Positions 1 to 10,559 of a stretch of DNA of 64,000 nucleotides are shown here, in pieces. The notes under the pieces are model-generated. The model made no database searches, was not told where the DNA came from, and was given only the letters and a program-made list of their open reading frames with translations. Source of the stretch: Mucidula mucida (Eukaryota > Basidiomycota > Agaricomycetes > Agaricales > Physalacriaceae); NCBI GenBank assembly GCA_015501055.1, contig JADNYV010000031.1, forward strand, positions 242,927-306,926. Reading direction: 5' to 3'. The translations under genes were made by a program, and so were the position numbers. The number at the start of each line of letters is the position of its first letter. Position 1 is the first letter of the stretch.

Positions 1-2831
1 TGTTCTTGACGTGCGCGTTTTCTTGCTTCTCGATCAGCGCGGAGCCTGTTCCCCGCGTCAGTAGACTCCCTGACTGCCTTCCTGATACGTTCTTCGAGTC
101 CTGCTTGCTTCTCTCTTTGACTCCTGCGGGGTATTCGGACATCTGGATCGGGATCGGAAACATTGCCGCCGTCTTCTCCTAGATTGTCTTCGTCTTCCTC
201 GCCATCGCTGCTGTCATCATCTTCGTCTTCATCATCACTCTCTTCAATCAGTACGGGCATCTTGTCCTCGTCATCATCATCATCATCGGCATTGACTATG
301 CGTCCGGGCTGTAGTGGCGTTGCGTGTTTCTGGTGCGACTCGATAAACTCGACGTGGTATGACGTGACTACACGATGTGTCTGTTGATGGTAGCAGATGT
401 AAGCTTTTGAGTTGGACGAATACCCAATTAGCTGACACTCGAGTGAACGGTCATAGATCTTGGGGTTGTGCTTGTTCTGGATCAGAACGAATGCCTTGCA
501 CCCTATCTCGCGGAGATGCGCCAGGTTTGGTTTGACGCCGTACCATGCTTCATATGGAGTCATTTTGTTCTGGTACGTCGTCGGACGTCTCTGCGCCACA
601 TAACCCGCGGTCTCCACAAAATAGTCCCATAGATATGCCGGTGCTTTGCACTCTGCCATCATTGCTCTTCCCAGTTCGAATACTGTGCGGTGACGGCGTT
701 CAGCAATACCGTTGTGCGCGGAAGTGTATGGTGCGGTGACTTGCAGTTTTGTGCCGGTTTTTGCTAACCAGTCGCGCATTTGGTCGCTTTTTAGTTCGCC
801 TCCGTCGGTTCTGTATATGCCGACCTCTTCATTGCACTCGAGCTTCCTCTCCTTCTCCCATCTTTGAAGTTCAGAGAACGCCTGGTCTTTCGTTCGCAAC
901 GGTATGCACCACGTCATGTCTGTATATTCATCGACTAGTTCCATTGAATAACGATTGTGTCGCTTGGATTCTACCGCCTCCGGCCCCGTAAGATCAACAC
1001 ATACGACTCCCAGCTTTCGCTTTGACCGCTCATTCTCCCTTGTTTTGGCCACGGGCGTGCGTGTCTGCTTTCCAAGAATGCAAGATTCGCATGAGGGTGG
1101 GTTTTCGGAGAAGTCGACTGGCATACCTTTTGCCATAGCGCGTTGGGCCATCTTCTTGATTGTGGAGATGCCGATATGGCCGAGGCGTCCATGCCAGGTG
1201 CGAAGGTTAGCCGTGTTTGTGTTGGCATTGGCTGCGGCGGCAATGGGATTGGAAGTGGGTGCTGTCTTGGTGACAGTGTGCTTGACACGGGGAAGTATTG
1301 CGCCGTTTAGAGTGTACAGCTTCTTGCTGTGGCGAGTTCCCGTCGCGACGACTGCTTTGCTGGTCTTGCTCCTAATACAGAATCCAGCATCGTCGAAGTC
1401 GGCGGTATAGCCGTTGTCGCAGATCTTGCCAATGGACATGAGTCGGATTGTCGCCTGAGGAACGTATAAGACATCGCGGAGGATGAGAGTGGCGCCTTTC
1501 GCCTGGCGGATGTGGATGTCTCCGATGCCCCTTGCCTCGATGTAGTTTCCTCCGACGCCCCAGATTTTCTGTGGTGGGATGGCATGTAGAGTGTGAAAAT
1601 CTTCGCGTACTGGCGAGACGTGTACCGTCGCTCCTGAGTCCCCGGCAAAAGGTCCACAGTCTGCAATATTGAGTACGGTGTACTGATTCGTCTGAAGGGC
1701 GACGGGTGTACTAGCATCGTCGACGGTGTAGCCCGGTTTCAGATGGTGCTTCCAATCAATGGACACTCTGGCGACGTCGGCGAGCATAGAAAACTCGGAC
1801 GACTCAGAGCCACGACGTGCGTGTTGGGCGGCGTATATCTCCTCGAGCTCGGAGTTTGGTGTCACAAACGCGGTGGCGGCTGTTTGCTCCTCCTCGACCA
1901 TGGTAAAGTAGACGGTTTTACCGGCGGAGTCTTTGAACGCGAACCGTGGCTTGTTTGGATCTGGCGGTTTGGGAGTTGACGTAGTTGTGTTGGCAGAGGA
2001 GGAAGGAGAGGGGGAGGGGGAGTTCTTCTCGCGTCGCGCAGCCCTCTTCTTCAACACCTCATCACGTTTGCCTTCCATGGCCCCGCCTCTTCCCCAGCAT
2101 TCATCCGTTCTGTGACGACCTCCACATGTCTCACATAGACCGTTCTGCCCATGAGTGTGGCCCTTGCCTTTGCTGTGCGACTTCTGTGTCAGCGCCGCAT
2201 TCGCTTTCTCCTCTTCCGCCTCCTTCTTTAGCTCGTCCTTCAGACGCAGGGTCTCCTTCTCGAGTGACGCGACGATATCGGCGGCAGTGGACTTGTCGTT
2301 GTCTTCGTGCTTCTCGCGGACGTGTTTGAGATCCGAACACAGGGCGCGAAGTAGGACGACGCGCGCCAGCGTTTCCGCATCAAGAGTGCCGATCTCGAAG
2401 ATCTGCTTGCAGATGTCACGGACTCTATTCGCGGTGGTGACCATGTCTTCGTCGCGGTAGATGTTGGCGGATAGGGCGTCGTCTAAGAGGGAGGGCTGAG
2501 TTGACGATTTCTGTCTGTGGCGTTTTTCGAGCTCCTTCCAGATCTCGTTCGCGGTTGTGCACTTGCAGTTGTCGCGCAGGTAGTCTCTCTCCGAGGCAGC
2601 AATGTTCATGCGAATCATCGCTTGCGCAATACTGTCATTCTTGGTCCAGATCGCGAGATTGGCTGCATCGGACGCGTCGGGCTTCGATACGTCGCCGGTG
2701 ACATACTCTTTGCTGCCGGCGATGAGGAACGCGTCGAGGGCGCTTTCGTTCCATCGGACGTAGTTCTTCTTGTTGAGGTCGAGGGCTTCTAGACCCGTTA
2801 TCGTTTTAGCTTTGATAGCCTCGAGTGGCAT
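1..2831 (-). CDS. copia Gag-Pol polyprotein, partial (gag, protease, integrase)
   Basis: Starts at the ATG whose complement is at 2829-2831 (MPLEAIKAKT) and stays open to the window edge. Residues about 1-220 are a UBN2/Gag-like helical region (typical words: YVRWNESALDAFL, NEIWKELEKRH). A zinc knuckle, CETCGGRHRTDEC, sits near residue 231 with C-x2-C-x3-H-x4-C spacing. The protease motif DSGATVHVS is near residue 397. The pre-integrase HHCC region (WHGRLGHIG ... CESCILGK) starts near 542. The integrase core shows VDLTGP (about 612), YRTDGGE (about 671) and GIAERRHR (about 707), giving the D, D and E of the catalytic triad. The last residues before the edge form an acidic linker. The product would make the virus-like particle and integrate the cDNA. 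The intact frame contrasts with most other repeats here. Confidence 0.93.
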   Translation of the reverse strand, partial: MPLEAIKAKTITGLEALDLNKKNYVRWNESALDAFLIAGSKEYVTGDVSKPDASDAANLAIWTKNDSIAQAMIRMNIAASERDYLRDNCKCTTANEIWKELEKRHRQKSSTQPSLLDDALSANIYRDEDMVTTANRVRDICKQIFEIGTLDAETLARVVLLRALCSDLKHVREKHEDNDKSTAADIVASLEKETLRLKDELKKEAEEEKANAALTQKSHSKGKGHTHGQNGLCETCGGRHRTDECWGRGGAMEGKRDEVLKKRAARREKNSPSPSPSSSANTTTSTPKPPDPNKPRFAFKDSAGKTVYFTMVEEEQTAATAFVTPNSELEEIYAAQHARRGSESSEFSMLADVARVSIDWKHHLKPGYTVDDASTPVALQTNQYTVLNIADCGPFAGDSGATVHVSPVREDFHTLHAIPPQKIWGVGGNYIEARGIGDIHIRQAKGATLILRDVLYVPQATIRLMSIGKICDNGYTADFDDAGFCIRSKTSKAVVATGTRHSKKLYTLNGAILPRVKHTVTKTAPTSNPIAAAANANTNTANLRTWHGRLGHIGISTIKKMAQRAMAKGMPVDFSENPPSCESCILGKQTRTPVAKTRENERSKRKLGVVCVDLTGPEAVESKRHNRYSMELVDEYTDMTWCIPLRTKDQAFSELQRWEKERKLECNEEVGIYRTDGGELKSDQMRDWLAKTGTKLQVTAPYTSAHNGIAERRHRTVFELGRAMMAECKAPAYLWDYFVETAGYVAQRRPTTYQNKMTPYEAWYGVKPNLAHLREIGCKAFVLIQNKHNPKIYDRSLECQLIGYSSNSKAYICYHQQTHRVVTSYHVEFIESHQKHATPLQPGRIVNADDDDDDEDKMPVLIEESDDEDEDDDSSDGEEDEDNLGEDGGNVSDPDPDVRIPRRSQREKQAGLEERIRKAVRESTDAGNRLRADREARKRARQE

Positions 2832-2950
2832 GGTGGTGATAGAGAGGGATGTGAAAGAAGAAATAAGGTTTCTGGTGTCCGGCGCGCTCTGCGTGCACTG
2901 GGACGGCTAGTTCCTAACTGTAGAGTCGCTTCGTAGAGTCGATCCTTCAG

Positions 2951-2968
2951 CAGTATAAGCCCATAACC
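2951..2968 (-). promoter_or_regulatory. candidate primer-binding site of the copia element
   Basis: Directly downstream of the LTR end, the minus strand reads GGTTATGGGCTTATACTG. The first ten bases resemble the complement of the anticodon stem-loop of initiator tRNA-Met (expected GGTTATGAGC). The one difference would still allow a G:U pair. Priming from an internal tRNA fragment is known for Drosophila copia. The match is short, so this is inference. Confidence 0.4.
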
Positions 2969-3148
2969 TGTTAGGAACTAGGCAGGGTGTAAGTATCAAT
3001 GTATTCTCAGTACGTCGTAGCTGTACTATACCTAGGCAGGGTGTAAGTATCAATGTATTCTACAATGTATAGTCAGCCTAGGTCCAATGTGATTCGCAGC
3101 GAGTGGCTTACCTCAGTACGTCGTAGCTGTACTGAGGAAAGCCCAACA
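2969..3148 (-). repeat. copia 5' LTR, 180 bp, with internal direct repeats
   Basis: Bounded by TG...CA (plus strand TGTTAGGAAC ... GCCCAACA) and abutting the candidate primer site. It contains two perfect 30-bp direct repeats at 2978-3007 and 3032-3061, and a 20-bp direct repeat at 3008-3027 and 3114-3133. The second copy of the 20-mer lies in a perfect 9-bp inverted repeat, CCTCAGTAC/GTACTGAGG, at 3111-3137. The partner LTR lies outside the window, so the ends rest on the TG/CA boundary only. Confidence 0.6.
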
Positions 3149-6100
3149 CGCGCATGTTCCTTTCATCTCGTCGCGTCGATATCTCCGCTATCTCCGTTCC
3201 TCCGAAATCTCCGTGTTGCTCTTCACCACGACATCGACCATCTCGTCGCTTCTCTATTCTGACCTCGTTTGACCTTTAGACCTTACCCTTCAAATACTTG
3301 ACCTTCGACGGTATTCAACGGTTCGACTTACTTGACTTTTTCAATAATAATCTGAATCTCTTGTAGGACATCTTTGAGATAGAACAGTTCCGCCTAGCCA
3401 ATGGTATGTTTGCTTCGATCTTACTGCTTTCGATCTTTCTTCTGACCACCACGGTCAGATTTTCTTATCTTGTAGACGACCCACAGCGACTTTCTGGATA
3501 TCTCAGATAGGATCCTTTGCATCTTCTGCGTCGTCTTTTGGCTGTCTCTCTCCGCGTCTTCGCCCGTCGCCGTTATTGTCGCGACCGACTCTGGGATGTC
3601 AAATCTTGAAACTTGTTATGTGGACCGTTCCCGGTACACCACGATGTCTGCATATCATCTATTTGGAGCCAGATACTACACGTTCTTTTACCAAGACTGT
3701 CCAATATGCCTTCTTCAATAGCGGTAAGTATTTCTTCCATTTTCACAGTCGGACAAACAGGTGTTGATTTGCCATCTTAGACCTGGCTTCTTGACTGAAC
3801 TGACCCGTCTTCAAACTCTTGGACTCATTCTCAGGCCCATCGTGCTGTCGACACTGCGGACGCGACTACCGGACACTTATCGGGACTGTTGCAGTTATCC
3901 GACGATCTCAATACCATACAAACACCTCACTATCATCTTGTGTCGTTGACTCGCTTCTTTCTAGCTGTCGACATTCAACGGCGATGCAGTACGCCTTCTC
4001 TCCTCTGTTATTTCCGCAGTGTGCTCACCGTTGCACTAGCCTTCGGTGTGCAGACTGTACTTTGACGAGGACGCTTCCAGACAATGTTCTCAGTCATGCT
4101 GGCCCGCATCGCTGAGCGCTACTCACAGGCGCTTCCTGCTCCGACTCGGTATGTTTTCGTTGGTGTCCAAAGAAGTCTTACTTACTACCTGCCTTAGTTG
4201 TCCACCGGAGGTATGCTCTCTTTTTTCTGGACTATTACCTGCGGGATTCAACTGTTCGACTTGGTGAGTTGTACCACAATTGATAGGTATGTTTTGTTTC
4301 TATGACCACCATCCCACTTCGTTGATCTATTTTCGCCGACTAGTTCTCTGCCGTCGACCAGGATCTCTGAGTCTGTACTCTTGTAAGTTGTGTCTCTCCA
4401 ATTGTTTCTAACGACCTTGCTGACCCTATCCGGCTTCCAGTTCAACGTTGACGTTGTCGGGGCTAACAACGCACTCGGACTACTTCCAGAAGACTTGCCG
4501 ATTGATATTGTAGAGGTTAATGGATCCTCAAGGTGCGTTATCGTTGGCGGTACAAATCATCTCACTTACTATGGGTTGACAGGCATCGTATTACCCTTGT
4601 TTTACGCCGCGGCAACACTTGGGAACAACTACGCTTGTCGTACAAGACACGTTCGAATATCTGGCAAGTCAAAGCGGAGAATATACCATTGGGGTGGACG
4701 ATGTCTAACGGCGCAGTGATAGCTCCTCCTTTAAGCAGCGTACGCGGAGCTGCCGTTGATATTGACCGTCTACTTCTTTAGGTTCTCGGACAACTTTGAA
4801 CGACTTCCTTTGGACTGGTCCTCAAGGGCCCGCTTGCCTCTCTGGTATGTTCTCATTTGTCATGTCGTAACCTTGCACTTACTTTCGCGCGTAGGCTCAT
4901 TGCTGCCAGCAATTTCTGGTGTGTTTTCTTGCTTGTGTCAAGCAATCGCGACTGATCATCACCACAGACGCTGCACTCATATCCGACAAAGGCAAGTATA
5001 CAAGACCCTTTGTGGGTATGTCTATTGTTCTTACTGGCAGAGTGTTCATTTGACTAATCGTTTTGTTTCCTCTAGACGTCCACGTCGACCACTTCAAGAC
5101 TTCCCAGCCATCTTGATCTTTGGACTGTGGCGGTCTTTACTTTGGCTACGTGCCGGGTGAACGTCGACGATCAACGCGAAGCTATGGACTGTCATTTGGC
5201 GTAGCGCCGGTGATATTCTTCAACGGACTTGACCACTTGCGTGTTTCCGATTGACTACGTGTAGGGCAACGATGGCGCCACGAAGCTTGTGCCGGTAATG
5301 TGGGAAGGTGTCGAACTTGACGGGTAAGTCAACGCTTTCAACGTCGTGTCGATGCTGAACCTGTAGTCATTCAGGTCATTTCATTGAACCCTGTTCAGCC
5401 GGTGTCTGGTCGCTGATCTTCCCGATGAGTGAGTTTGGTTCTTTCAAAGCAGTACTCAATGCATACGACCGGATTGAGTGGTGGGTCATAAATCCTGCTT
5501 CGATGAACTCTGACGGCCCTAGTTTCTTCTTGTCCTTGTCTTGACTAGCTTGCTCACGATTGTTTCTCAGAGTTTCGTGTTCCACGATGAGGAAATCAAT
5601 GGCATTCGCAACGTCTTGGGACAATGATCAAGCTGGGGCTGTTCGATAGCCCCGCTCTCTTCATTGGTGGGTTATCGTTGATCTACCCGAATATTAACTC
5701 ACCTTGGTTTGTCTTAGCTATCCCGTTCAACTTGTGAATGGATAACGACTGTATTCGCGCCTTGACAAGGAACCGCCCCGCCCTGAATTGGTACTCGAGA
5801 TGTTCCCGACCGTCGATCTCTGCACACTTGCGGAGACACAACACCTCGCTCAATTCTGACTGTACGGGGCATTCACTGTGGGTCAATCGTCCTCTAGCCA
5901 TTTCTGCCTCACCGTCGCTCATCTAGACGCCTTTTAGCAATGATACAGATCGGCGAAACGACTCGGGAGGTGCTGGGGAGAACAGTCGTGGCCCGTGAGT
6001 GTTCGACTCAACTTGGTAAGTATGGATGGTGCATGTACACGGTATGTCGTGTTGCACAGATGACTGTACTCGCGTGCTGTCACCTTCCCTCCGTCGCGCG

Positions 6101-6376
6101 TTTGACATGCTGGGTCCCTGGCATTGCATTGTACAGTCTTCTGGCTTCTTTCGCGGTAAGCCCCATTGCGTTACATATACTTCTCGGTCGCATCTCCCTC
6201 ATGCTCGGGCTATCTCTAAGGTCAGGACTTGGGGGAAAGACTGCACCAAGGAAGCTTGAGCCGTACGGAGATTCAAGGTGTACTGGACAGGAATGTTGCT
6301 AATACCTCGGGGTGACGGAAAAGGGTGGAGTTCAACGTACTAACTGAGGAGGGTTCCTCAAGTTGGGCAATACGAC
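3149..6376 (+). repeat. XZ repeat copy 1: unrecognised, intron-rich, dispersed
   Basis: Related sequences occur on the minus strand at 38776-40560, 47080-49740 and 56425-57711. Good 5' and 3' splice signals recur on the plus strand roughly every 100-200 bp (for example GTAAGT near 5322 and TTCTTCCATTTT before the acceptor near 3770). The copies share these intron-like blocks. However, no single reading frame stays open across copies: one-base length differences shift the frame between 3500 and 3620 relative to the copies near 49300 and 14600. It is homologous to the Y repeat (12740-17663). I recognise no protein family. It may be an old duplicated multi-exon gene or a spliced non-coding transcript. 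Confidence 0.6.
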
Positions 6377-6602
6377 ATGCTGGAGCTTGATGGGATAAAA
6401 TGGGTTTTGCCTGAAGGGCATGATAAGCTTAATCGAAGCACGATTGGTACAGTTCAGCCTTTGTTGGGACAGCTCTTTATCGACTGTCCACCACTTTGTT
6501 CTCCTCGTCACGGTCCGCCGCCACATGGAAAGTCCGAAGGAGCTGCGCGTATTTTTGGAGAGGACGATGGCCAGGGAGGCAATCGGTGGGTCTTTACAGT
6601 GA
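6377..6602 (+). pseudogene. F-box/LRR-type protein, C-terminal exon relic
   Basis: From 6420 the frame (MISLIEARLVQFSLCWDSSL...) closely matches an intact 74-residue version on the minus strand at 38551-38775, and matches the last exon of the complete F-box gene at 43035-44502 at DNA level. Here the start of the exon differs by a one-base insertion (GGGATAAAATGG against GGGATAAATGG at the other copy), which breaks the frame. No F-box domain is present upstream, so this is only a tail. It lies immediately upstream of a PLAC8 gene in the same orientation, whereas the other loci have the two in convergent orientation. Confidence 0.6.
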
Positions 6603-6692
6603 ACGTTGCTTAGTGGTTTCGAGCGTAGGAATGTACACACGGAATAAATACTTTTTAATGATTACATGGAGTACAACGCGCTCTTCTTACTA

Positions 6693-7252
6693 ATGCCCTC
6701 ACCCCAGTTCTCCACTGGCATAAAGTCCTCGCAACCCACCGCGTCCCCTCCAATGCGTATATCCTCCGAGTCTGGGTGGGCACACGACCTCTGTAGCTGC
6801 GGCGACCACACCGGGACTTGTACGTTCCGTTCGCTTCCCTCGTTCCTATTTTCCAACTTACTTTAAAAAGGTCTAACCGCGACGCTCTGCCCATGCATCG
6901 TATTTGGCCGCAACAGCGATCGCCTGGAGCACCTCCGCAAAACCGGCCGGCCCCATCCTGATCCCTACGACGGAGGATGCTGCTCGGACGCGTGCGTTGT
7001 CTACGCGTCGTGTATACCGTGTTGTGGGTGTTGGAAGATGCATGTGAGTGTAGTATTTCGTTCATGCCTTTGTTGACGATACTCAATGATCGCTAGTCGG
7101 AGCTACGCGGAGAAGTTCGTGGGCGCTACACAATTGAGAAGAGCGATAAATGGTATCAACGGTTAGCCCCGATGATGTGTTGTGCGCTGGGATTGGTACA
7201 GGAGAGTCGGCAGATCCAGTGCGAGGAGGAGAGAATTGGGGTTGTGGTATGA
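6693..7252 (+). CDS. PLAC8 family cysteine-rich protein (copy 1)
   Basis: Three exons: 6693-6819, 6871-7043 and 7097-7252, with 51- and 53-bp GT-AG introns. They join in frame to about 151 residues. The PLAC8 pattern is clear: SGWAHDLCSCGDHTGTC, then LCPCIVFGRNSDRLEHL, a cysteine cluster (GGCCSDACVVYASCIPCCGC), RGRYTIEKSD and a closing MMCCALGLVQESRQIQ. PLAC8 proteins are small, membrane-associated, cysteine-rich proteins linked to cell size or metal handling in other eukaryotes; the role here is unknown. The start at 6693 is chosen because it is shared with the copies at 37832 and 17851. An in-frame ATG at 6666 would add nine residues. The gene sits inside a 653-bp segment (6673-7325) that is inverted relative to the other copies. 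Confidence 0.85.
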
Positions 7253-7325
7253 CATGTGGCAGAGTCGTATTTATTTTTATTATTATTATAGAGGTTGTAT
7301 TTTGCAGCGATTCGGTTTGTATGAC

Positions 7326-10015
7326 GATGTGATGCGATGGGAGAGAAGAACATACGTCGTGGGGTTTGAGCGACGGCAGCTCTGATTTCTGATATACGAT
7401 GTCAACATCCAGAGTAAAAGAAAAAGAAGAAGATACAAACCTCGACAGGTGCCTGTACTACTTGTCCGTCCACGAGATGAAGAACGACAAAAGCCTGATT
7501 AGCCGCGAAGTTTGTTGCCATGATGCAATGAATATCGACAACTCGAAACGTTCGCAACATTATATATCGTGGCGCGCGTGCTCTAGCGGTCAAGACCCCG
7601 TTGGCGGTGAGTTACAATACCGGGTCGGTGGGCAACCCGCGTTTCAACTGGGGGAGTCCAAATGAGGACAGAGGCGATGTCTGGGACGCTTCGCGAGCCC
7701 AAGGGCTGAGACAATATTCGTTCAATTCCCGATTTCCGGCAGATTTCCGGAGACTCCGAGTGGGCACTCCACAGGAAAAGGTCATTCCGGTGACCGACCG
7801 AGAAAAAGGCAAGTCACCGGGATACCTACTCCCGAACACGAATAACACAAGCATCCACCACCGACCGCAAGAGATCAGAAGAAAAGCACTGTCGGCACGG
7901 TGAAATTGAGAACGGGAAATGTTGAGCCGATTCATGCATGACATGGAATACCGTCCCACCTCCGATGATGGTTTTGGGCGCTCAACCTGACGTGGCGCGC
8001 CTCCCGAAACGACCAGGACACTTGGTTCGGAGTGCGGTTTTCTGTGTTCTAAAATGGGATTCAGATATGCGATAAACAGGAGCAAAAAAAGTGCACTCAC
8101 TTATCAAGGAGGACTTGGTAGTAGTAAATGCATTAGCCTTGTAGATCGCGGTGTTATAAGCTCCCATTGTCCCAGAGACACACAGGGCTGAGAAGAATTT
8201 CTAGCATCACTCACAATCAAGGAATATGATAGAAGGATATGTCGAGAAATCCAGAGATAATTATGCCTTGAGGTTGGTTAAAGGATTGCTCAACGTTACA
8301 GCAAAAAGGGAGTCTAAAATACATTTATGAGTGGGGATACGTGCGATCTACGGATACATTGAAAGTAAGCAAACCAGAAAAAAGCTATAACAGAAACAAG
8401 CTCATCAAACAACAACACCACCCACAGCGCGGTCCCCCATCCCGCTCTTAACGTGTTCCGCATAATCAATGTTATACGCCTCCCCGCCTTGCCCCAGCGC
8501 CGCCTTGTCGCCGAAAAAGTACGTCGAATTGCTTTTGCTAGCCGCAATCGCCTTGAGCTGGTCCAGCCTCCGCAGCTCCACAAGCGTCAACAATGCGCGC
8601 TGCCGATCTTCCGCCTTGACGTTGGCCTTGTCCACCGGTATGCTTTTCGCAATCTCCTCAACCTGCGCTGCGAGGGCCGATGCCTCCATCAGCGCTTGTT
8701 GCTGGCGAGCCTCCGCTTCACGGAAAACTGTTTTATAGCTCGCATCGGCTTCGTTCGCTTTGGCTTGCAAATGGCCCTCGCTCTCTAGGATGACGCGCTG
8801 CTTATTGCCCTCGGCGACGTTGATCTGGGCTTGGGTGTCGAGAAGCTGCTTTCGGCGGTTGCGCTCGGCTTCCATCTGGAGTTCTAGTTGACGCTGGAGG
8901 GACATGTAAGAATCTAGGCAAAATCTTGTAAGTGTTCGCGTACCTCGACCTCTCGATTGGCCGGTTGGAATGATTGAACTTCGAAACGTGTTCCCTCGAC
9001 ACCCCAGTTCTACACAATTGAATGAGTAGGTGAATAAAGAAAGAAAGAAATGAACGTACAGCCAAAGACGATCCGATAACTTGATTCAATTTACTGTTAA
9101 TGCCGTTTCTGTCGCCGATAATCTGGGTAATAATGAGTGGGGATCTCCGTCAGTCGACCAAAGACATACTTGATCATAGCTGAAGGTTCCAAGAACTGCG
9201 CGCATAGCCGAGGTTCCAAAGTTCTGAATGTTTCTTTCTAGGTCGGTCACCTTGAAGCAAGCCTTGTAGCCATCGATGATGCGGTAGAACAGTGAGCCTG
9301 TAACGGTTATAGGGACCTGTAGAGGGTTTAGGTGACGCTGATAAACTCTAGAATTGACGGACATTGTCGAGAGTATATCCCGAGAGCTGGAGAGCCGTAA
9401 GAAATCAGGGACCGCAGGAAATGAAGAGGACGGACATGGGGTATGTTTATTGAACATTCACGCAAGTCGACTTTTTGTATGCTGTGGAACGGCGGGAGGA
9501 ACAAGCAAATGCCGGGGTTGAGTCGCACTGGATTACGACCGAAGCTGTTGAAATATCAGAATTCCGCTTAGCGCAGAAGATGGAACGACGCGCCTTAGTC
9601 TCCATCCTTCTTGGCCTTGCTCGATGATAGTGAAAAAGCTGCGCCTCCCTATGAGTGTGAGGCTCGGTCGGGCGCGTGACAGTACTCGAAGAGCTGGACG
9701 AGTATTCATCTTGGTGGAATGGTGGTAGTGGGAAGCGTCCTTATAAGTGCTCTTGGCAGAGAAGAATGCTCTGTCAACAGTACGCGGCCATGCCTTGTCC
9801 GCTCGACAGTACGCGGCCATGCCTTGTCCGCCGAGCCGCGTCATAGCCTACGATCCGGGAGTGTTTGGGCGCTCAATCGTGCTTCTTGCTGTTGATTAAC
9901 GCGGGACGCAATGAGCTGAACACCATGCAAAGCGGAGTGTGCCGTACCGGTCGTCGATTTGGTTGATCCAGGTGGGCGCCTTGTATGTTCATCTTAGAAC
10001 ACTGGCGGCGGACAA
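7326..10015 (+). repeat. segmental duplication, copy 1 (direct, pairs with 17872-20529)
   Basis: About 2.7 kb that is nearly identical to 17872-20529 in the same orientation, with scattered substitutions and a few small indels. It contains the stomatin-like gene and its flanks. The left limit coincides with the end of the inverted PLAC8 segment; the right limit is where copy 2 continues towards the deaminase gene and copy 1 switches to another repeat. The stretch 7326-8404 has no convincing gene: the two overlapping open frames near 7600-8100 are not preserved in the other copy. Confidence 0.9.
8405..9709 (-). pseudogene. mitochondrial stomatin-like protein (SPFH family), copy 1
   Basis: Reading down from 9709: MNTRPALRVLSRARPSL is an Arg-rich leader typical of a mitochondrial presequence, followed by FTIIEQGQEGWRLR. 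Then come FGRNPVRLNPGI, LFLPPFHSIQKVDLRE, a short exon LSGYTLDN, VPITVTGSLFYRIIDGYKA (exon 9170-9316), IIGDRNGINSKLNQVIGSSL (9060-9122), NWGVEGTRFEVQSFQPANRE (8944-9009), and a coiled-coil C-terminal exon from 8893 (RQLELQMEAERNRRKQLL ...) to the stop at 8405. Introns are 47-50 bp. This order matches stomatin-like protein 2, a membrane scaffold of the inner mitochondrial membrane. One extra base near 9548, just before FGRNP, breaks the frame, so I call it a pseudogene. A single sequencing error could equally explain that. Confidence 0.75.
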
Positions 10016-10520
10016 ATGGGAGCAGGACTTGAAGCAAGAGGATATGCTCGGCGCATGCTCTCCACTCCTTCGCTGGAATGCGCGTGCTGGCTATAGCTGC
10101 ATGGTGAGGATGGTTGTGTTGGCGAGGATGGTCGTGTCTTCTGATGGACGTCTCCTCCTCTGGGGTGTAAAAGTACAGAGCGCGGGTTCGTGGGAGTGGA
10201 CTCGGGTACTTCGTGCTTGCTCAAATCGATTTCTATTGGTTCTCTACTGCTTTCTCTGTATACCCTCTGTCCATTCCACCGTAAACCCTGGGACATTTTG
10301 CCCATAGTTTCCCCTGCCATCCCGGCACGTACTTTCAAAAAAGAAGTCCCACCCTTTCGAGTGGGACTGGGTTATATGTATGCCCAATTAAGGAATCGAA
10401 CTCGCGACCACGGACACATCCTCTTCGTGCCCTCACTAACTACTCTAACAACTTGCATAGTTAGATTTGCAATCAACGCAGAAAGGCTTTTGAACAACGT
10501 ACTAAGTTGAGTGCGGCTTC
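10016..10520 (-). repeat. V repeat copy 1 (pairs with 40868-41345, inverted)
   Basis: Matches 40868-41345 in opposite orientation. On the minus strand both copies can be read as GMAGET(M/I)GK(M/I)SQGLRWNGQ, then SSREPIEIDL, then a region rich in His, Pro and Arg. That shared frame hints at an old coding piece, but no family is recognised. The plus strand near 10330-10360 has a perfect GTCCCAC/GTGGGAC stem. Confidence 0.5.
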
Positions 10521-10559
10521 TGACCGCGAAACATAACAAGACGTCAAAGCGATCCACGC

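Larger units (their letters stand above)
1..3148 (-). mobile_element. Ty1/copia LTR retrotransposon, 3' part outside window
   Basis: Reading on the minus strand from 3148 there is a candidate 5' LTR (2969-3148), a short leader with a possible primer-binding site, and a single open frame that runs from 2831 off the left edge. Domain order is gag, zinc knuckle, aspartic protease, pre-integrase, integrase. Integrase ahead of reverse transcriptase is the Ty1/copia arrangement; reverse transcriptase and RNase H would lie left of position 1. No stop was found in about 943 codons, so the element could be young. The flanking target duplication cannot be checked because the other end is outside the window. 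Confidence 0.93.

Noticed and set aside
971..1717. Minus-strand open frames inside the copia region and several plus-strand ones
   Set aside because: They are shadows of the continuous Gag-Pol frame, which runs in a different phase without a stop.
7601..8100. Overlapping plus and minus open frames of 100 and 162 codons between PLAC8 and the stomatin gene
   Set aside because: In the second copy (18190-18663) small indels change both frames; no family resemblance.
10370..10460. tRNA-like minus-strand sequence with a GAGTTCGATTCC B-box and a TAGAGTAGTTAGTG D-arm-like stretch
   Set aside because: The T-arm stem does not pair (GCGAG against CCTTA), no anticodon stem of five pairs forms and the acceptor ends do not match. 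At most a remote tRNA-derived repeat.
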